64,000 bases of DNA from Pieris napi (Eukaryota; Arthropoda; Insecta; Lepidoptera; Pieridae), in contig NC_062247.1 in assembly GCF_905475465.1 (NCBI RefSeq), positions 620,001-684,000 of the forward strand, written 5' to 3'. Positions 11,690 through 23,569 of this stretch are shown piece after piece. The translations under genes were made by a program, and so were the position numbers. A model generated the notes under the pieces. The model was not told the origin of the DNA. It was given only the letters and a program-made list of their open reading frames with translations, and ran no database searches. The stretch's first letter is position 1. Each line of letters opens with the position of its first letter.

Positions 11690-11965
11690 CCAGTGCATGG
11701 CGACACAAATGGGAATGGATACACTCTGAAGGTATCCCAATCATATTCCCAAGCAGGAAATAGATTGGAACCCGCAAGGAAAGTGCTTCCGCTTTGGCCC
11801 TGGCCGTCCCAGGAAAACCTGGCGTCGTGCAGTTACAGATGAGGCAAAGAGAGCCGGAAAGACTTGGAGCGAGGTGAAATACGAGGCTCAAGACTGAACG
11901 CGATGGAGACTCACTGTTGACGCCCTCTGCCCCATCCAGGGGTTTTAGGACACTAAGCATATGCT
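11690..11965 (+). pseudogene. Non-LTR retrotransposon (endonuclease/RT type) 3' fragment
   Basis: Plus-strand frames read FGPGRPRKTWRRAVTDEAKR, then GKTWSEVKYEAQD, then a VDALCP-type ending. This is the C-terminal 'GRPK.TWRR...TW..L...A.DR..WR..V..LCP' tail of RT polyproteins. Frameshifts and a stop show it is dead. The 110-codon ORF on the opposite strand is its shadow. Confidence 0.65.
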
Positions 11966-13544
11966 GAAATATACATAGGTATATTATCTTGGTAACAATT
12001 ATTATGATTAAACTAAGATGATAACATTAGATGTGTATGTGAGAGACTGGTCTCTATAACAGGAGACCTGAGTAACAGATAGCCAGCCTCTCCACCACCG
12101 GACCGGAACACGTACAATCAGGTCATTGTCATAATATACAATAGAAGAAAATAAGTAAGTGCTAAAAGAAAACATTTACTTATTATCTTCTAAATAAAAG
12201 CTATGCCTCAGTGCTTAGTTATTTTCAACACAAAAATAGTATTTACAATATTCTTGTTTATAAAATGTATGTTACATGTTTCGTAATAAAGACATATTTT
12301 AATACTTTAAACAAATATTGTCGTGATTTATAGTTTTAGAACCACTTTTGAACATTAGTTTAAAAATAAAATAATTTCTATGAGTCTCTATTCTGTCGAA
12401 TGGTCCATTTTTCGCGTGTCTGCCCCCGTTTTATGTCCAGGCTCGACAACTGTCCCATTGTGGAACGACAAGTAGTTTCCAAAAGTATGCCACCCTGGTG
12501 TTTCGCTAATTTGTCCAGGGCCGGACTATAGTTATTGTCACTTTAAATAAAATAAATTGTCTTTGCAATCAGTCATTATAGAACATTTACGATCTGGCCT
12601 AACTTAAGGCTAATTAGTAACTTAAGTCTAAAAAGGATATTTAACAAAAGAAAGTGTCCAATAACACTACTTACGGTAAAGGGAATCTCTCACTCTGTTC
12701 TTGTGTTGTATTTTTTCCACTTACCACAGTTTAGCACTAACGTACACTCACCGTGATTCACTTATTCGAATGATTTTATCCTTTTCAATCGTCTCACTAG
12801 GCCACTTTTTGTAATAAGTATATTAGTAATATATAGATACAAAAGTCACAGTTATATAAAAATTATTTCTTAATTGGCAACATACGTCATAATATATCTT
12901 AATTTTTCTGTTCCAACTTTATCACCTCATGATTAAACACTTGAAACTTTAATGAGTAGAAGTATAAGAAACTTATAATTGAATTTATAATTCAAAAGAC
13001 TCTTATAAGCGTAAATTGCGTTATGCAATTTCTTAGACAAAACCCCCCAAAAATCGTTTATGATTCGGCCCTGGTATCAAGGTGCAACCCGTTGCAAAAA
13101 GCCAAAAATTGTCCAAAAATTCTAAACGTGATCCATTGTGCACACACACCCTACACAATGCCTACAATCGCCCATCCTTAGCTGCCTTTGTCCGCATTCT
13201 TCGCTAACTAACAATTTTTAGCACCTGAGCCACGAACAGACTACCAAAAATTTTTCTTGACATACTATAACCGCCCCTTTACATATGAAAATAAAGAATA
13301 AAATCCCCCGAACGCTGCGTGGAACTTACAACGTTAACAAATCATTGGTACCAATGACATTTCACATGTTTGCCATAGAATCATTGTTATATACACCTAT
13401 TGTTGTAATTGTTCACTATTGTTGGACGGATCAATGCGAAACATTTTAATATTATGAAATTATAAACGTCTTCCGCGCATTACGTGTTAGAATAAAAACA
13501 CATGGAGATGACGAAATTTAAAAATATGGCTAGAAGGAACAATT
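11966..13544. other. Non-genic stretch
   Basis: No gene recognised. The segment 13030-13320 is unusually C-rich on the + strand compared with its AT-rich surroundings and shows no open frame or known repeat. Segment 12415-12540 has paired ttatgtccagg and tttgtccaggg blocks. The remainder is AT-rich. Confidence 0.4.
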
Positions 13545-13715
13545 CTCACACCTAAAGTCTTATCTTCGACTACTGGCTGTGTACCAACGGACTTTCTATA
13601 TACGCAACACTCACTGTCAAGGTAAACGGTAGAAAACCGAAGAAGGCTGATCACCTACTTCCCTATTACAAATGATCACCTAACAGAAATTTGAGGCCTT
13701 GAAGGTTTTTTAAAT
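13545..13715 (+). mobile_element. Degraded SINE fragment
   Basis: Recognisable body blocks of the SINE family remain (ctggctgtgtaccaacggac, aggctgatcacctactt, aaatttgaggcct) with internal deletions. Confidence 0.6.
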
Positions 13716-13890
13716 TATTTTTTTATTATAATTTTTATTGGATTCACGTATGGTCGTGTAGGGACATTATTATGACAGTCCTTTCATTTAACAGCTTCTT
13801 TTATACCAAATGTGATTTGTATTTAATTAATAATTAACTTTTTTAACATTTAAATCTTCCTAATAAAGTTATATACTTAATTCGAAGACT

Positions 13891-14016
13891 TTATTCAAGT
13901 AAAACTGCAACTAAACATTTCATCTCCACGCAATCTCTGTTCCACCCACGATCACAATTTATTGGAATACTGTCTCCACATTTATTGTGTTCTGGTATTA
14001 GACAAACGCATCCGGC
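13891..14016 (-). CDS. Candidate terminal exon of a small Cys-rich protein
   Basis: On the minus strand a strong acceptor (pyrimidine-rich, ending tttatttcatgcag) is followed by exactly 41 codons and a TAA. The peptide begins AGCVCLIPEHNKC and continues with CGDSIPINCDRGWNRDC and EMKC. Cysteine spacing is C-x-C-x7-C-x7-C-x7-C-x4-C, typical of secreted disulfide-rich peptides. The TAA stop lies inside an AATAAA polyadenylation signal (13890-13895), which supports a real 3' terminal exon. The open frame also runs upstream to about 14157, but that part looks like intron. No family is recognised; the GCVC start recalls TIL-type inhibitors but the rest does not fit. Upstream exons, expected at higher coordinates, were not identified. 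Confidence 0.3.
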   Translation of the reverse strand, partial: AGCVCLIPEHNKCGDSIPINCDRGWNRDCVEMKCLVAVLLE

Positions 14017-14314
14017 CTGCATGAAATAAAAGTTCATTGTTACCTCGGATTCTGCTAAATTGTGTAATTCAAGACTATTCTTTACAATAGATGTCGCTTT
14101 GTGCTCAGAAGGATTGCGTCCGGTGTTCAACGAAGATGTCCAAAATGTGGTTATCAATAGCTTTGTAAATTGCGTAAATACAATTATTGTAATGAAGGAG
14201 GCTCTAACCCAATATGGGCTTTACTTTAAAAAAAACAAATATTAACACTATTTTCTGTACTTCTTCTGGCCTTTTGTTTTGTTTTGACTTCTGCTAACGT
14301 CCAAGAGTTTTTTT

Positions 14315-14690
14315 TATATATAAGAGGGGAAAACGAGCCTACAGGACGCCCAAAATGGGCATCGCTGACCACGGACAGCCATTTTAGTCAGACGGCCATT
14401 GAGGGACAAATATGCTCTCTTTTTAAAACATTTAGAGGTTATATCTACTAGGGAGGTCGATTCCATTTCTCTTCGTTTTACGCCTTTGAATGAATTAAAA
14501 ATAAAATAAAAAATATAATGAGAGATATCAAAAAAAAATTGTTTTCCCATTTCCCATTCGGTTCGTTTCAAGTGTGTACTGCGTGTGTGCTGTGGCTTTA
14601 ATTGGCCCTGGCTCAGCTGAGGAGCAGAATGTTCCACAGCGCTGGTCATCCTGCCATAGACCAAAGCAGCTAGTTCGCGTCTCAGTCACA
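14315..14690 (-). mobile_element. LINE 3' end fragment, minus strand
   Basis: Minus-strand frame contains KKRAYLSLNGRLTKMAV and RCPFWASCRLVFPSYI followed by the A-rich end (ttttttta on the + strand at 14307-14316), like the 3' end of a CR1/jockey-type LINE. An A-rich insertion at 14495-14540 breaks the frame. Confidence 0.5.
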
Positions 14691-15009
14691 AAAAAAGGAA
14701 GAAATTATATGAAACGGCACCGTTACACTTAACTCACAAATCTCACAAATGTGATTCCGATCCCAATTTTTATATTGTTAGTTACATCAAAGTTTTGGAG
14801 ATTAGAATAATTTTTCCCGTAACTGAATAATTAAGAAGAATCCTGTTTTATCTTACATTGTTTAATGTGGCGTTAACTCTATAACGTATATGTCCACCTG
14901 CCCTGACCTTCAAACCCTGAAAGACACTTTCCCTATGTTTTGTCACCAAAGAGGAAGTATATCCTTTGTCTCCCCTCACAATACATTAACGCTAATTTCA
15001 ACAATAACT

Positions 15010-15500
15010 TAAAAACCGATTGTCTGTAAAACGTTTAAAAAGCCATGTGTAGTGCTTCGGGGCATGGGGCGTAACTTGAAGGCTGAGGCGGGACAGATAT
15101 AGTATTGGCCGATTGGAATGGTAATTTAAGATCAAGAACGGTGTATATAGGTAGAGTTCATTTTCTGCCATCTCCTTTCGAAGGTTGACGATCATCATGG
15201 CTGCTTTAATTTTGGATGTCGTCCTTCTGTACTTGGTGCTTTGTGGTGCGGAACCGTCTAACATATTGTAAGGATACATCTATAAGCCCAGATCTCGAAG
15301 GCTTCCAGTTTTTTTGGACATAGTCTCTGTCAGCATCCAAGATTCCACGCCGAATTGTAAGAGTTGTAAATTTGGCTTGCCACAAAGTACTTTTTTTAGT
15401 TTTGAAAAGTAGGGTTTTGGTTGTTTTTGTGCTAGAAACAAACTAAGCTGCTTTATCATGTTACACTGAGAACACTTGCGCTGCATATCATATCTATCTC
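15010..15500 (-). pseudogene. Endonuclease/RT-type LINE fragment, minus strand
   Basis: Minus-strand frames carry FGVESWMLTETMSKK, a well-known block of insect RTE/endonuclease-RT polyproteins, and then degraded sequence (TSKIKAAMMIVNLRKEM and following). Two frames are needed, so it is a broken copy. Confidence 0.55.
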
Positions 15501-15956
15501 CGTGAGAAAACTCGAATTCTAAACTATATCCTTTTTCAGTATAATTAAAAATAAAATCGTAATTTTGATTGCCTAACTCATATCTTATAGTTCTTTAAAT
15601 ACGGTTGCTATATTATATTCTGAAATGGTTCTTTCAACCGCTTCCGCTAGTGAACTACGGCCTTCCCCAACGCTTTGTGATATTTATTGTAATTTGCAAA
15701 CATAATAAACAATAGGGGGTTTTGTTACTATTTGTTACACCATCTGTTTTCTTTATCAACTTAATTTTCCCTTCAGGCGACTTGCTTTCAATCTCTGAAA
15801 TTGAATTTAAATTATTCATAGCAGAAGCAAAGGATTATTATCAGTTTTACAAATAAAATTAGCGTAAATTCGTTTGTGTTTATCTTTGTACAAATTTTTG
15901 ACTTTGAACAATTTTTTTTATAGCGTTTATTGTGGAAAATACTTTTGAGACGATGT

Positions 15957-16250
15957 ATGAAGCAGGTACTAATGTTGGATTTGTATGCGCATGCATTTGA
16001 GGGTGTAGTTTTTATAATCGTGCTCTGTGTCTCTGTTAGTTTTTTGGAACCTCAAAGATACGCCTCCGTAGATTCGAATCTCAATTCGTTAAGGAAGCAA
16101 TTATATAGGAATAAAGAAAATTACAATAATAGCAAACAAATGAAGACAGAAAGGTTTCCAAAACATTGGCGTCCTAACACCTTGCTCTCTTCTCCATTCG
16201 GGTGCTTGTGCGACAGACGTGTGATAAATCTTCTATTGATTTGTTTCTAA
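15957..16250 (+). CDS. Short ORF with signal-like N-terminus; unrecognised
   Basis: A 97-codon ORF starts at ATG 15957, just after a splice-acceptor-like sequence (aattttttttatag, ending at 15923). Residues 16-30 (GVVFIIVLCVSVSFL) are hydrophobic, like a signal peptide or anchor. They are followed by a basic, Asn/Ser-rich segment (NLNSLRKQLYRNKENYN, FPKHWRPN) and a C-terminus with two close cysteines (FGCLCDRR). It could be a small secreted peptide precursor, a terminal exon, or chance. No repeat similarity was recognised and no close AATAAA follows. Confidence 0.2.
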   Translation: MKQVLMLDLYAHAFEGVVFIIVLCVSVSFLEPQRYASVDSNLNSLRKQLYRNKENYNNSKQMKTERFPKHWRPNTLLSSPFGCLCDRRVINLLLICF

Positions 16251-16593
16251 ATTAAATACTATTCTGACCGTCAAGACTTTTATAATAACATTAAACTTTT
16301 TCAAGGATCATAAGACATAAATTAAAAGAGAAATAATTAAAGGAAAACTAATAAAAATTTCACTGAAGTACCTACGCTTTCTTAAATTATGTAGTTACCA
16401 ATTTATCGGACATTTTCAACTGTGCTAGCCGAAAAGTTATTGTGCCTTTTTAAAATAAAATATTTCTTTTATTTCATCCAATTTAAAAATATCAATCATA
16501 CAATCATCTAAACACTATCTACAGTGAAAATCGTACAGAAAAAATTAATTGGCTGAAAAAATTACATTTCAACGGACGACTTGTAGAAAAATA

Positions 16594-16821
16594 TTAACAC
16601 CAATCTCGTGTTAAAACGTTATTTATATGAAAAATATCGCTAGTATTTGACATAACTAGTATACGTGTCCTTGTGAAGCAGGTACAATATTTACAAGTTA
16701 TTTCCCCAATTAGGCGACATTCCTCACGCAAGCGCCCGCGCCGCGGGTTGCGCTGTAAATCAGGATTATCCTCAGCCCGAGACTCGTTTGAATGTAATTT
16801 ATACAGAAAATCCGCCACCAT
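16594..16821 (-). other. GC-rich island with open minus-strand frame
   Basis: Bases 16700-16790 are far richer in G+C than the flanks (caagcgcccgcgccgcgggt) and lie in a 75-codon minus-strand ORF beginning MVADFLYKLHSNESRAED. A weak donor-like GTAAAT follows GEIT. It may be a single coding exon or a promoter island; neither is proven. Confidence 0.2.
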
Positions 16822-17514
16822 ATCACTATAAAATGAATGTACGTGTATTTGTTACGTTTATTTGTTTTGGTAATGCTTGCTTATATGTAAGGTAGCCAAG
16901 GACTTCTAGGTGGCATGTGTCATAGTAGGTCGCGACAGATGCGGTGATGCAAAATAAAGGAAACGTAAAAAAGAACCCGAATTACAATATTTAATTAACG
17001 TGAACAAATGGGCGGAACATTTAATAGATTACAAACAAATAATGATGAAGAGGAGAACTGCCCCGGTAGCTCAACGGCCCTGGAGTGCAAACAAAGGGGA
17101 GGCTTCCATAAAAAAGTCATAAAAAGCTAGTGCCGAATTAAGAAAATTAAAAGAAGTTAATTAACACCGTACTTACAACACGCTGTAGGCTTATGGAAGC
17201 CAAGACTGGCAAAGAGATGTATATGCACTCGTACGTTTAAATAGCAGTGGACCATGGTCTACTTCTTTTTGTTTTGAGTAGAATATACTCGCGCAGTGCC
17301 GCACCTTTGGATTTCTACAACAAAAGAGTGGTACACCTTCTAGATAGAGTCGAGCATGAAATAACGTTCATATAGGTACGTAGTTGTAATTGATAAATTT
17401 TGATTTAAATTAATTTGATTAGTACTGCAGGTTCTCTACCTTCCATCACCATCTTAGCACCTAGAGTAGACAGACCTAGGGTATGTTTCGTGATCGTGAT
17501 TGTTTTTTTCTAAG
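16822..17514. other. Non-genic stretch
   Basis: AT-rich sequence with a possible tRNA-like A-box (ccccggtagctcaacgg) near 17060; no B-box partner, no gene. Confidence 0.4.
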
Positions 17515-17695
17515 CGCCAAGTAGATGATCATTCTTCTTTGCCTGCCACACGCTAAAGAAGGCTTGCTTAATTCCTTACACATATGGTTCTGTACGAGCG
17601 AATGTTGCACATACAATAGTCAATTCGTGAACAGCCGAGGTTCAAACCTATGACTCAGAGATCGCACGCTGAACCACTAGGCCGATATTCCTCAA
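17515..17695 (-). mobile_element. Degraded SINE, minus strand
   Basis: Retains the B-box region in reverse (cagccgaggttcaaacctat) and the head (agatcgcacgctgaaccact, aggcc). Body blocks for cgagcgaatgtt and gtagatgatca are recognisable. Confidence 0.6.
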
Positions 17696-20243
17696 AAATG
17701 TTAAACGATAATTAAAATTCTGACACACAGAATGCGATGACTCAAATGAATAAATAATATTAAGTATAATTGAATTTTTCGCATAGGCAATTAATCTTGG
17801 GGCGTATAGAGCTGGCAATGTTGCCATGTCGCGACAAACGTACGACAACAAATCAGAATCGCTTCGTACTCAAATTGTTATTGATTGCACATTGTAACAT
17901 TACTAGTCTAAGAGAGGAATTTCACATATTTTTATGGATTAACCATTTAATATAGAAATTATATAATACTGTATAATATATTATATACAGTAAATAACTA
18001 AAACTTAAATCGGCTTTCATTATAGATATGTCAGCAGTTTTAACTTAGAAAAGCTTTTAATATTCGTATCGCACCAAATGTTTGTCTAAATCTGTTAAAA
18101 AAATATTAAGACTTTCAAAACGATAAAAACCAGTCTTTAAACCACGTAAATTATACGAGATTTGTATAATTGAATAAATTTCAATAAAATTTCGAAGTCA
18201 AGTGTTTGACTCTTTGGCTATTGAACATAATTCAGTATTTTGTTGCGCCGTTTCTTGAGCTGAAAGCCGTGAAGCTGTTCGTGTTAATCAATAAACTTAG
18301 TGCTCAGTAGTATTTACTAGCCGACTTATTTTTGTTGCCAGGTGGAAATAAAAATTAATATATAACAGAGTTTATGGTATTTAAAATAAACAATGAATTT
18401 ACATAATCAAATACGGTTTAAGATATTTATTTATCTTTAAGAACATTACAACATTCACTTACATGAGAAAATATACTAATAAAATCATATATTACGCTTA
18501 TTAATTAACTGTATAGTATATTAGGTACAATGCTAAAAAAAACAAGAGACAAGAAACAGAATGCTAATTGCTACCAGGCCTGGACACATTTTACATTGGA
18601 AACAAGATAAAAAAATCAAAGCAATGACAACAATTAATAATAAAGAGAAGAATGTAATTTAACAAATAACACACAAATTTACACAGAATAGAGTTAAAAT
18701 TAATTAAAATTGATAAATAGAAAATTAAAACAAATTTAAAATGTTTGGTCCTCCTCGCTGTATTTATTATTCATTCTTCACATACTACTTTTCGTATCTT
18801 GCTTAATACGGTAAATAGGAACTTAGTAAAATTTTGAAGCAAACGGTGATGTAGTCACATTGATAGGGGTTGATAAAAGATGGGTTGGTCTGTACACTAC
18901 TACCACGCTGACCATAATACGACGATTGAATGAATTATGCACAAATCACTTCAAATTATAACCGATATGTTACCGATTAACATTGATTTTATTCAATTTA
19001 TCGAGTATTTTTAAAGGGACCGCTTTTTTTAATAACAATTCAAATCAACAATATCAAATTATCGAGAGTCGACTTTATATTTATTTAATGGATTGCAGTG
19101 AACATTACACACAGCAACAGAACATACAACTGACTGCGTTCTTTCATACAAAGTAAAGATATGGACAATTGTTTCACTCACTAAATCATCGCAACTCCAA
19201 AAATCTCGTTGCACCCTTCGTCTCCACACACGCATAATAAATTAAAAGTACAACATTCTTCACACTCCGACGTTAATCTCATTCAAATTCTCATAAGAGA
19301 CAGTGGAGACTTCTAAAATTATACATTAAATCTACATATTAGCTATTATTCCGTACTTTGCCTTTGGGTTTTGGACAAATAGAAGCGTACCATAAGTGGG
19401 ACAAAGCCCTGTTTACATTGTGTATGAATGTATAATTAATATGGCATGAGAAAATTCTTAAAATACAATTTTATAGCCTCCTAAGTAATAATTTTATTTT
19501 TGAACTCTACTTCTGTGAAAATTCAGTTACAAAAAAAATACTCTAGGTACTCCGTGTTTGTATTAACACGAGTAGTCGTTAAGTTAAAGTTTTAACGATT
19601 ATCTACAAGCACAAATATGTTCTGGAGTTAATGTCCATTAATATTTTTTCGATTATCACACATAATTGTTAGTTAGGAGAGACAGAATTACTTTCTATTT
19701 GGTCATACAGATATCGCCTCGGAGGGGGCGATATTTTTTGGATGTCATTCATTACTGTTTGATAACTTTCTTTTTATAATAGTTAAATTAATATTATAGG
19801 TTTCTACGTACCTTAAGGATTTTGCGTTTACGCGTGTATTAGTAAAATCAAATGAAAATTTTTTGCGCATCTAAAAAAAATAAGTATAATCCAGACAAAA
19901 CTCATCCACTCCCCAACTTTGAACATGACTTTTTTCCTTCCACCAACATTAATTCTTCACTGGAATTATTAACCAAAGGTTAATAATGGTGGCCAAAACC
20001 TATAATAGGTCGTGATAACCTTCTGTATAGGGCACATAATATTATTCCTAATTAATTTATTATGTTTTATTTCGTGAGTTAGTTTTAAAATGCATTCTTG
20101 TTGATTTAGACAATATTGTCGTTGTTGTAAATAAATATATTGTTAAAATAGTATATTGTTAAATAGTAGTTTGTTTAAATAGTAGTACATTTCTGAGAGT
20201 ACACTGTATCCAATTTGAAATTAACAGCTACAGTTTACCTCAG
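17696..20243. other. Non-genic stretch
   Basis: No gene supported. A dispersed-repeat segment at about 18700-18755 (attaaaacaaatttaaaa tgtttggtc) recurs at 22556 and, inverted, at 45400. A short hairpin (tatcgcc/ggcgata) followed by a T-run lies at 19710-19738. Three short imperfect repeats of attgttaaatagtag occur at 20137-20186. The rest is AT-rich. Confidence 0.45.
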
Positions 20244-20450
20244 ATTTATGTATCTGTTTCATCATCATTTGTCAATCTAATAGGCAAGAATATTATCAGC
20301 CTCCTGTGCTTACACACGTTCACATTCACCGTTCGAGCGAATGTTAAATTCGAACATAGAAATAAAGTCCATTTGTACACAACCGGCGATCGAATCTACT
20401 ACCTCAGGGATGAGAGTCGCACGCTGAAGCCACTAGGACAAAATAACCAC
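20244..20450 (-). mobile_element. SINE, minus strand
   Basis: Carries reverse B-box and head blocks (accggcgatcgaatctacta, gagagtcgcacgctgaagcc) and body blocks (gtcaatctaataggcaag, ttcgagcgaatgttaaat). The cacgatgttttcc block is deleted. Confidence 0.75.
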
Positions 20451-23279
20451 CATTTTAAAACGTTATGTTAATCTTGGACTTAAAAAAATCGTTATTAAAC
20501 CATACATAATGTATTGCAATAAAAATACAATGTTAACAGAATGTGTGAACAGACTTAGTTTAAATTATAAAGAATTCACACTAGACATATTAAATTTGTA
20601 TTCAACTAATAATGAACATTATATTGCGACTTCGTACAAGCCGTAGGACGCCGCCTTAGTCGCGGATGGGCGGTAGCCCATGCTGCGATGATTGAAGATT
20701 TAGTTTGAGAAATATGGGCGGAGATTTCGATAGTATGGGAATTTAGAACTAAATTGAAAATTTTTGTATGGGAATGCTATTTTTTAAATATCACATTTGT
20801 TCTATTGTTTAAGGACTAACTTTACCCGACTTTGCTCGACGACGGGCTTACTACAAGACGGTTTGAGGGAGGTTTCCTTATGTATGTGAGATATGTGTAA
20901 TCGGTATATCTTGATTGGACCAGTAATTAAATTGAAGGTTTTGAGTTAAATTCATAGAGGTTCAATAGACTCAGTTTTTCATTTAACCGGCTTTTTTGAT
21001 TTAATCACGACGCGAGATTTTTTATGAGACCTTTCAGTTAATATCCTGAAAACTATCAGTCTGATTACAATTTTGCTAATGTGACTTATTTGCTGAAAAT
21101 ACAAATTAATTGACACCTCGATCATCCCGATCGGTCAAAGGACGGTAGAACTATGCTTTTAATAACTTCCTCTTTCTCTTTTTTAACGACGGTTAAATTT
21201 TTACATAAAAACGTTCGTTGATTGATACAGCAAACATTACACCTGAACACCTTATTTATTATAATTAAATTTAAATACAAAACATTACTGTGATATTATT
21301 CGCAATCGTGTGAACGTTTGCATTCCCTCAGTGGCCTAGAGGGCGTGCCCTCAGCAGGACAGGTCCGCCTAACCAGACCTCCCGGAGCGAAGGTGGACCC
21401 GGCGTATTAATTTATTGTTAAACATTGCTACTTCTCAGGGTGTTTAAGTATTATTAATTACTTTAAGAATTGTTTAATATTGGTTTATTTAATTTAGAAA
21501 AATAGTGTCTTATATCTATTACTAAGTTATTGACTACGTAGGTAATAAAGCCCTTTTAAAATTAAATACTTAGTTATAAAAAAGATACCCAAATAAAGAG
21601 AAAAAAATGGCCTTCAACGCAACACTTTATTTTAGTATTACAAATTAAATATGGAAACGACACAGAATTGTGTCTGTTTTAGTGGGAGACGAAAGTTTGA
21701 GCAACTTCAATTTGTTTTAGAAATTGATCCCTTGATTGGGGTATTATTATACTTTATCGTATTAGAAGGTAACACGACAATTATTTTAATTTAATAAGAG
21801 ACTTAAATATAATATATTTACTGTCTTTTTACAGAGAAAGGAGCTTAGGACTAAACAAATCGTGATCCAAACATGTTATAAAATTTTAGCTATAATTTTG
21901 TATTTGTATGGTAATACAGCATATATTTGTTACCCCATTCAATATGTTTAGCATCCCATAATTCAATGAATCCCGGGTTAACCTTGCAATGATAAATTCA
22001 AAATAATTGACTTTACACACCTTTTCACCTATAGACGTCCGGTGGACTACAAAAGTCCCGATTATACCCCGCACTTAGATTCAGGTGTCAAAAAGCGTTT
22101 CAAAAGATATCCGTCAGCGTATCAAGTCGCAAGTGACAAAAAATAACCATTGATATCGTATCCAATATCGTTGACAATGGAATTTTGTTATTTTAGGCTT
22201 ACTGCAAAGTCGATTAATTTTCTCTACTTATGATAACAACCGCTTTTTTTAATTGAATATATACGTAATATATACTTTCCCACAGTCTTCAGTGGAAAGT
22301 TGGTTCGATTTTCTTTTGTTTTCTAAAGGATTGCATAAAAGCTTGATTAATAAAAATGGTTCGATCATAAAGAAATTTGATTTATCTAACATTTATGCAT
22401 CATAAATATCAAACCACACTCTGGGTCGCTTAATTCTGGTAGGTACCTACTTGTAATTTGATTAAAAAATTGCGATTTATTTATCACTTAATTAGCTATG
22501 TAATGTTTTCATAAATTGTATTAATAATGAATATTTGTAGTAATAATAGTAAAAAAATTATAAATAGAAAATTAAAACAAATTTAAAAGGTTTGGTCTCT
22601 GTGGCTATCTATGTAGCTTTAATGCTGGCAGAATTTCGATATTGCGAAACTTATTCGTTGAGAGAGGAAAGCACCAGCTCTGGGGTCACCGGCACCATTT
22701 ACCAGGTGCCCATTTTAATCTTTTATTATTCAAGTGCATGAACCCACGGTCCAAGATTATCTACTCCAAAGGGAACAAAATCAAAGTTGGTGGAAACTCT
22801 AATATATGAGCCGTTTATTATCATGACTTTTAATTTTCGATTGAAAATATCCACTATTAAAACCAGCTGTTTTGTTCAACAAAATACATCGACACTTTCT
22901 AATGATACTGAGAAAAAACTAAATTTTATAGAAACATGCGTTTCGAAGTCATTAGAAATCTCATATAACCAGATTTTAATCATCCATTCAAAATTGGAGC
23001 GTCAAAGAGCGGACCAATTTCGATTTTCTATTCCGCCATTGGCCCAGCTCGCAACATGGCTGTGACACGGCGCATTGTTCAAACAGAAAAACGAGACAAT
23101 CTTTTTTGTTTCCTTTATCTTTCGCTTTTATACGAGATCACAATGGCCGGCTGTGGTTAAAAGATATTCGTTCAATTATTTTTATTGTTACAAAGTTTGT
23201 GTGTATCAGATTATTAAGACCATTTAGGTATCATAATATGTTTCGATTAGTACTGAATAACTAATAAATAAAAAATAAA
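20451..23279. other. Non-genic stretch with one dispersed repeat
   Basis: No gene supported. A GC-rich patch lies at 21320-21400 (ggcctagagggcgtgccctc and following) with no identified function. At 22556-22715 a dispersed repeat with gagaggaaagcaccagctct and ggggtcaccgg matches, inverted, the copy at 45330-45450. A 92-codon ORF follows at 22787-23065 without recognisable features. Confidence 0.45.
22556..22715 (+). repeat. Dispersed repeat ('ttcgttgag...gaaagcaccagctct')
   Basis: Shares attaaaacaaatttaaaa, ggtttggtc, cttattcgttgag, gaggaaagcaccagctct and ggggtcaccgg with the inverted copy at 45330-45450. The first part also matches 18700-18755. Confidence 0.7.
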
Positions 23280-23569
23280 TCAGTGGCGCTACAACCTCTT
23301 TAGGTCTTGGCCTCAGGTTTCTGAATCTTTTTCATGATCATTTTTAAATCTAATAGGCAAGTATGTGATCAGCCTCCAGTAGGTACCTGACACACGCCGT
23401 CGACTTTTTGGGTCTAAGATATGTCGATTTCCTCACGATGTTTTCCTTCACCGTTCGAGCAAAGGTTAAATGCGCACATAGAAAGAAAGTCCATTGGTGC
23501 ACAGCCGGGGATCGAACCTACGACCTCAGGTATGAGAGTCGCACGCTGAAGCCACTAGGCCAACACTGT
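23280..23569 (-). mobile_element. Full-length tRNA-derived SINE, minus strand
   Basis: Best-preserved copy, about 290 bp. It reads from the tail (cagtggcgctacaacctctt) through aataggcaagtatgtgatca, cacgccgtcgactttttggg, ctcacgatgttttccttcac and tgcgcacatagaaagaaagt. It ends with the reversed B-box (gccggggatcgaacctacga) and A-box/head (cgcacgctgaagccactagg, ccaacact). Confidence 0.9.

Noticed and set aside
11628..11960. 110-codon minus-strand ORF
   Set aside because: Shadow of the + strand reverse-transcriptase tail, which carries the recognisable motifs.
19710..19738. Stem followed by T-run resembling a bacterial terminator
   Set aside because: The context is a eukaryotic nuclear genome with no adjacent gene; a seven-base stem is expected by chance.
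22787..23065. 92-codon ORF
   Set aside because: No domain, follows a dispersed repeat directly, no splice or poly(A) support.
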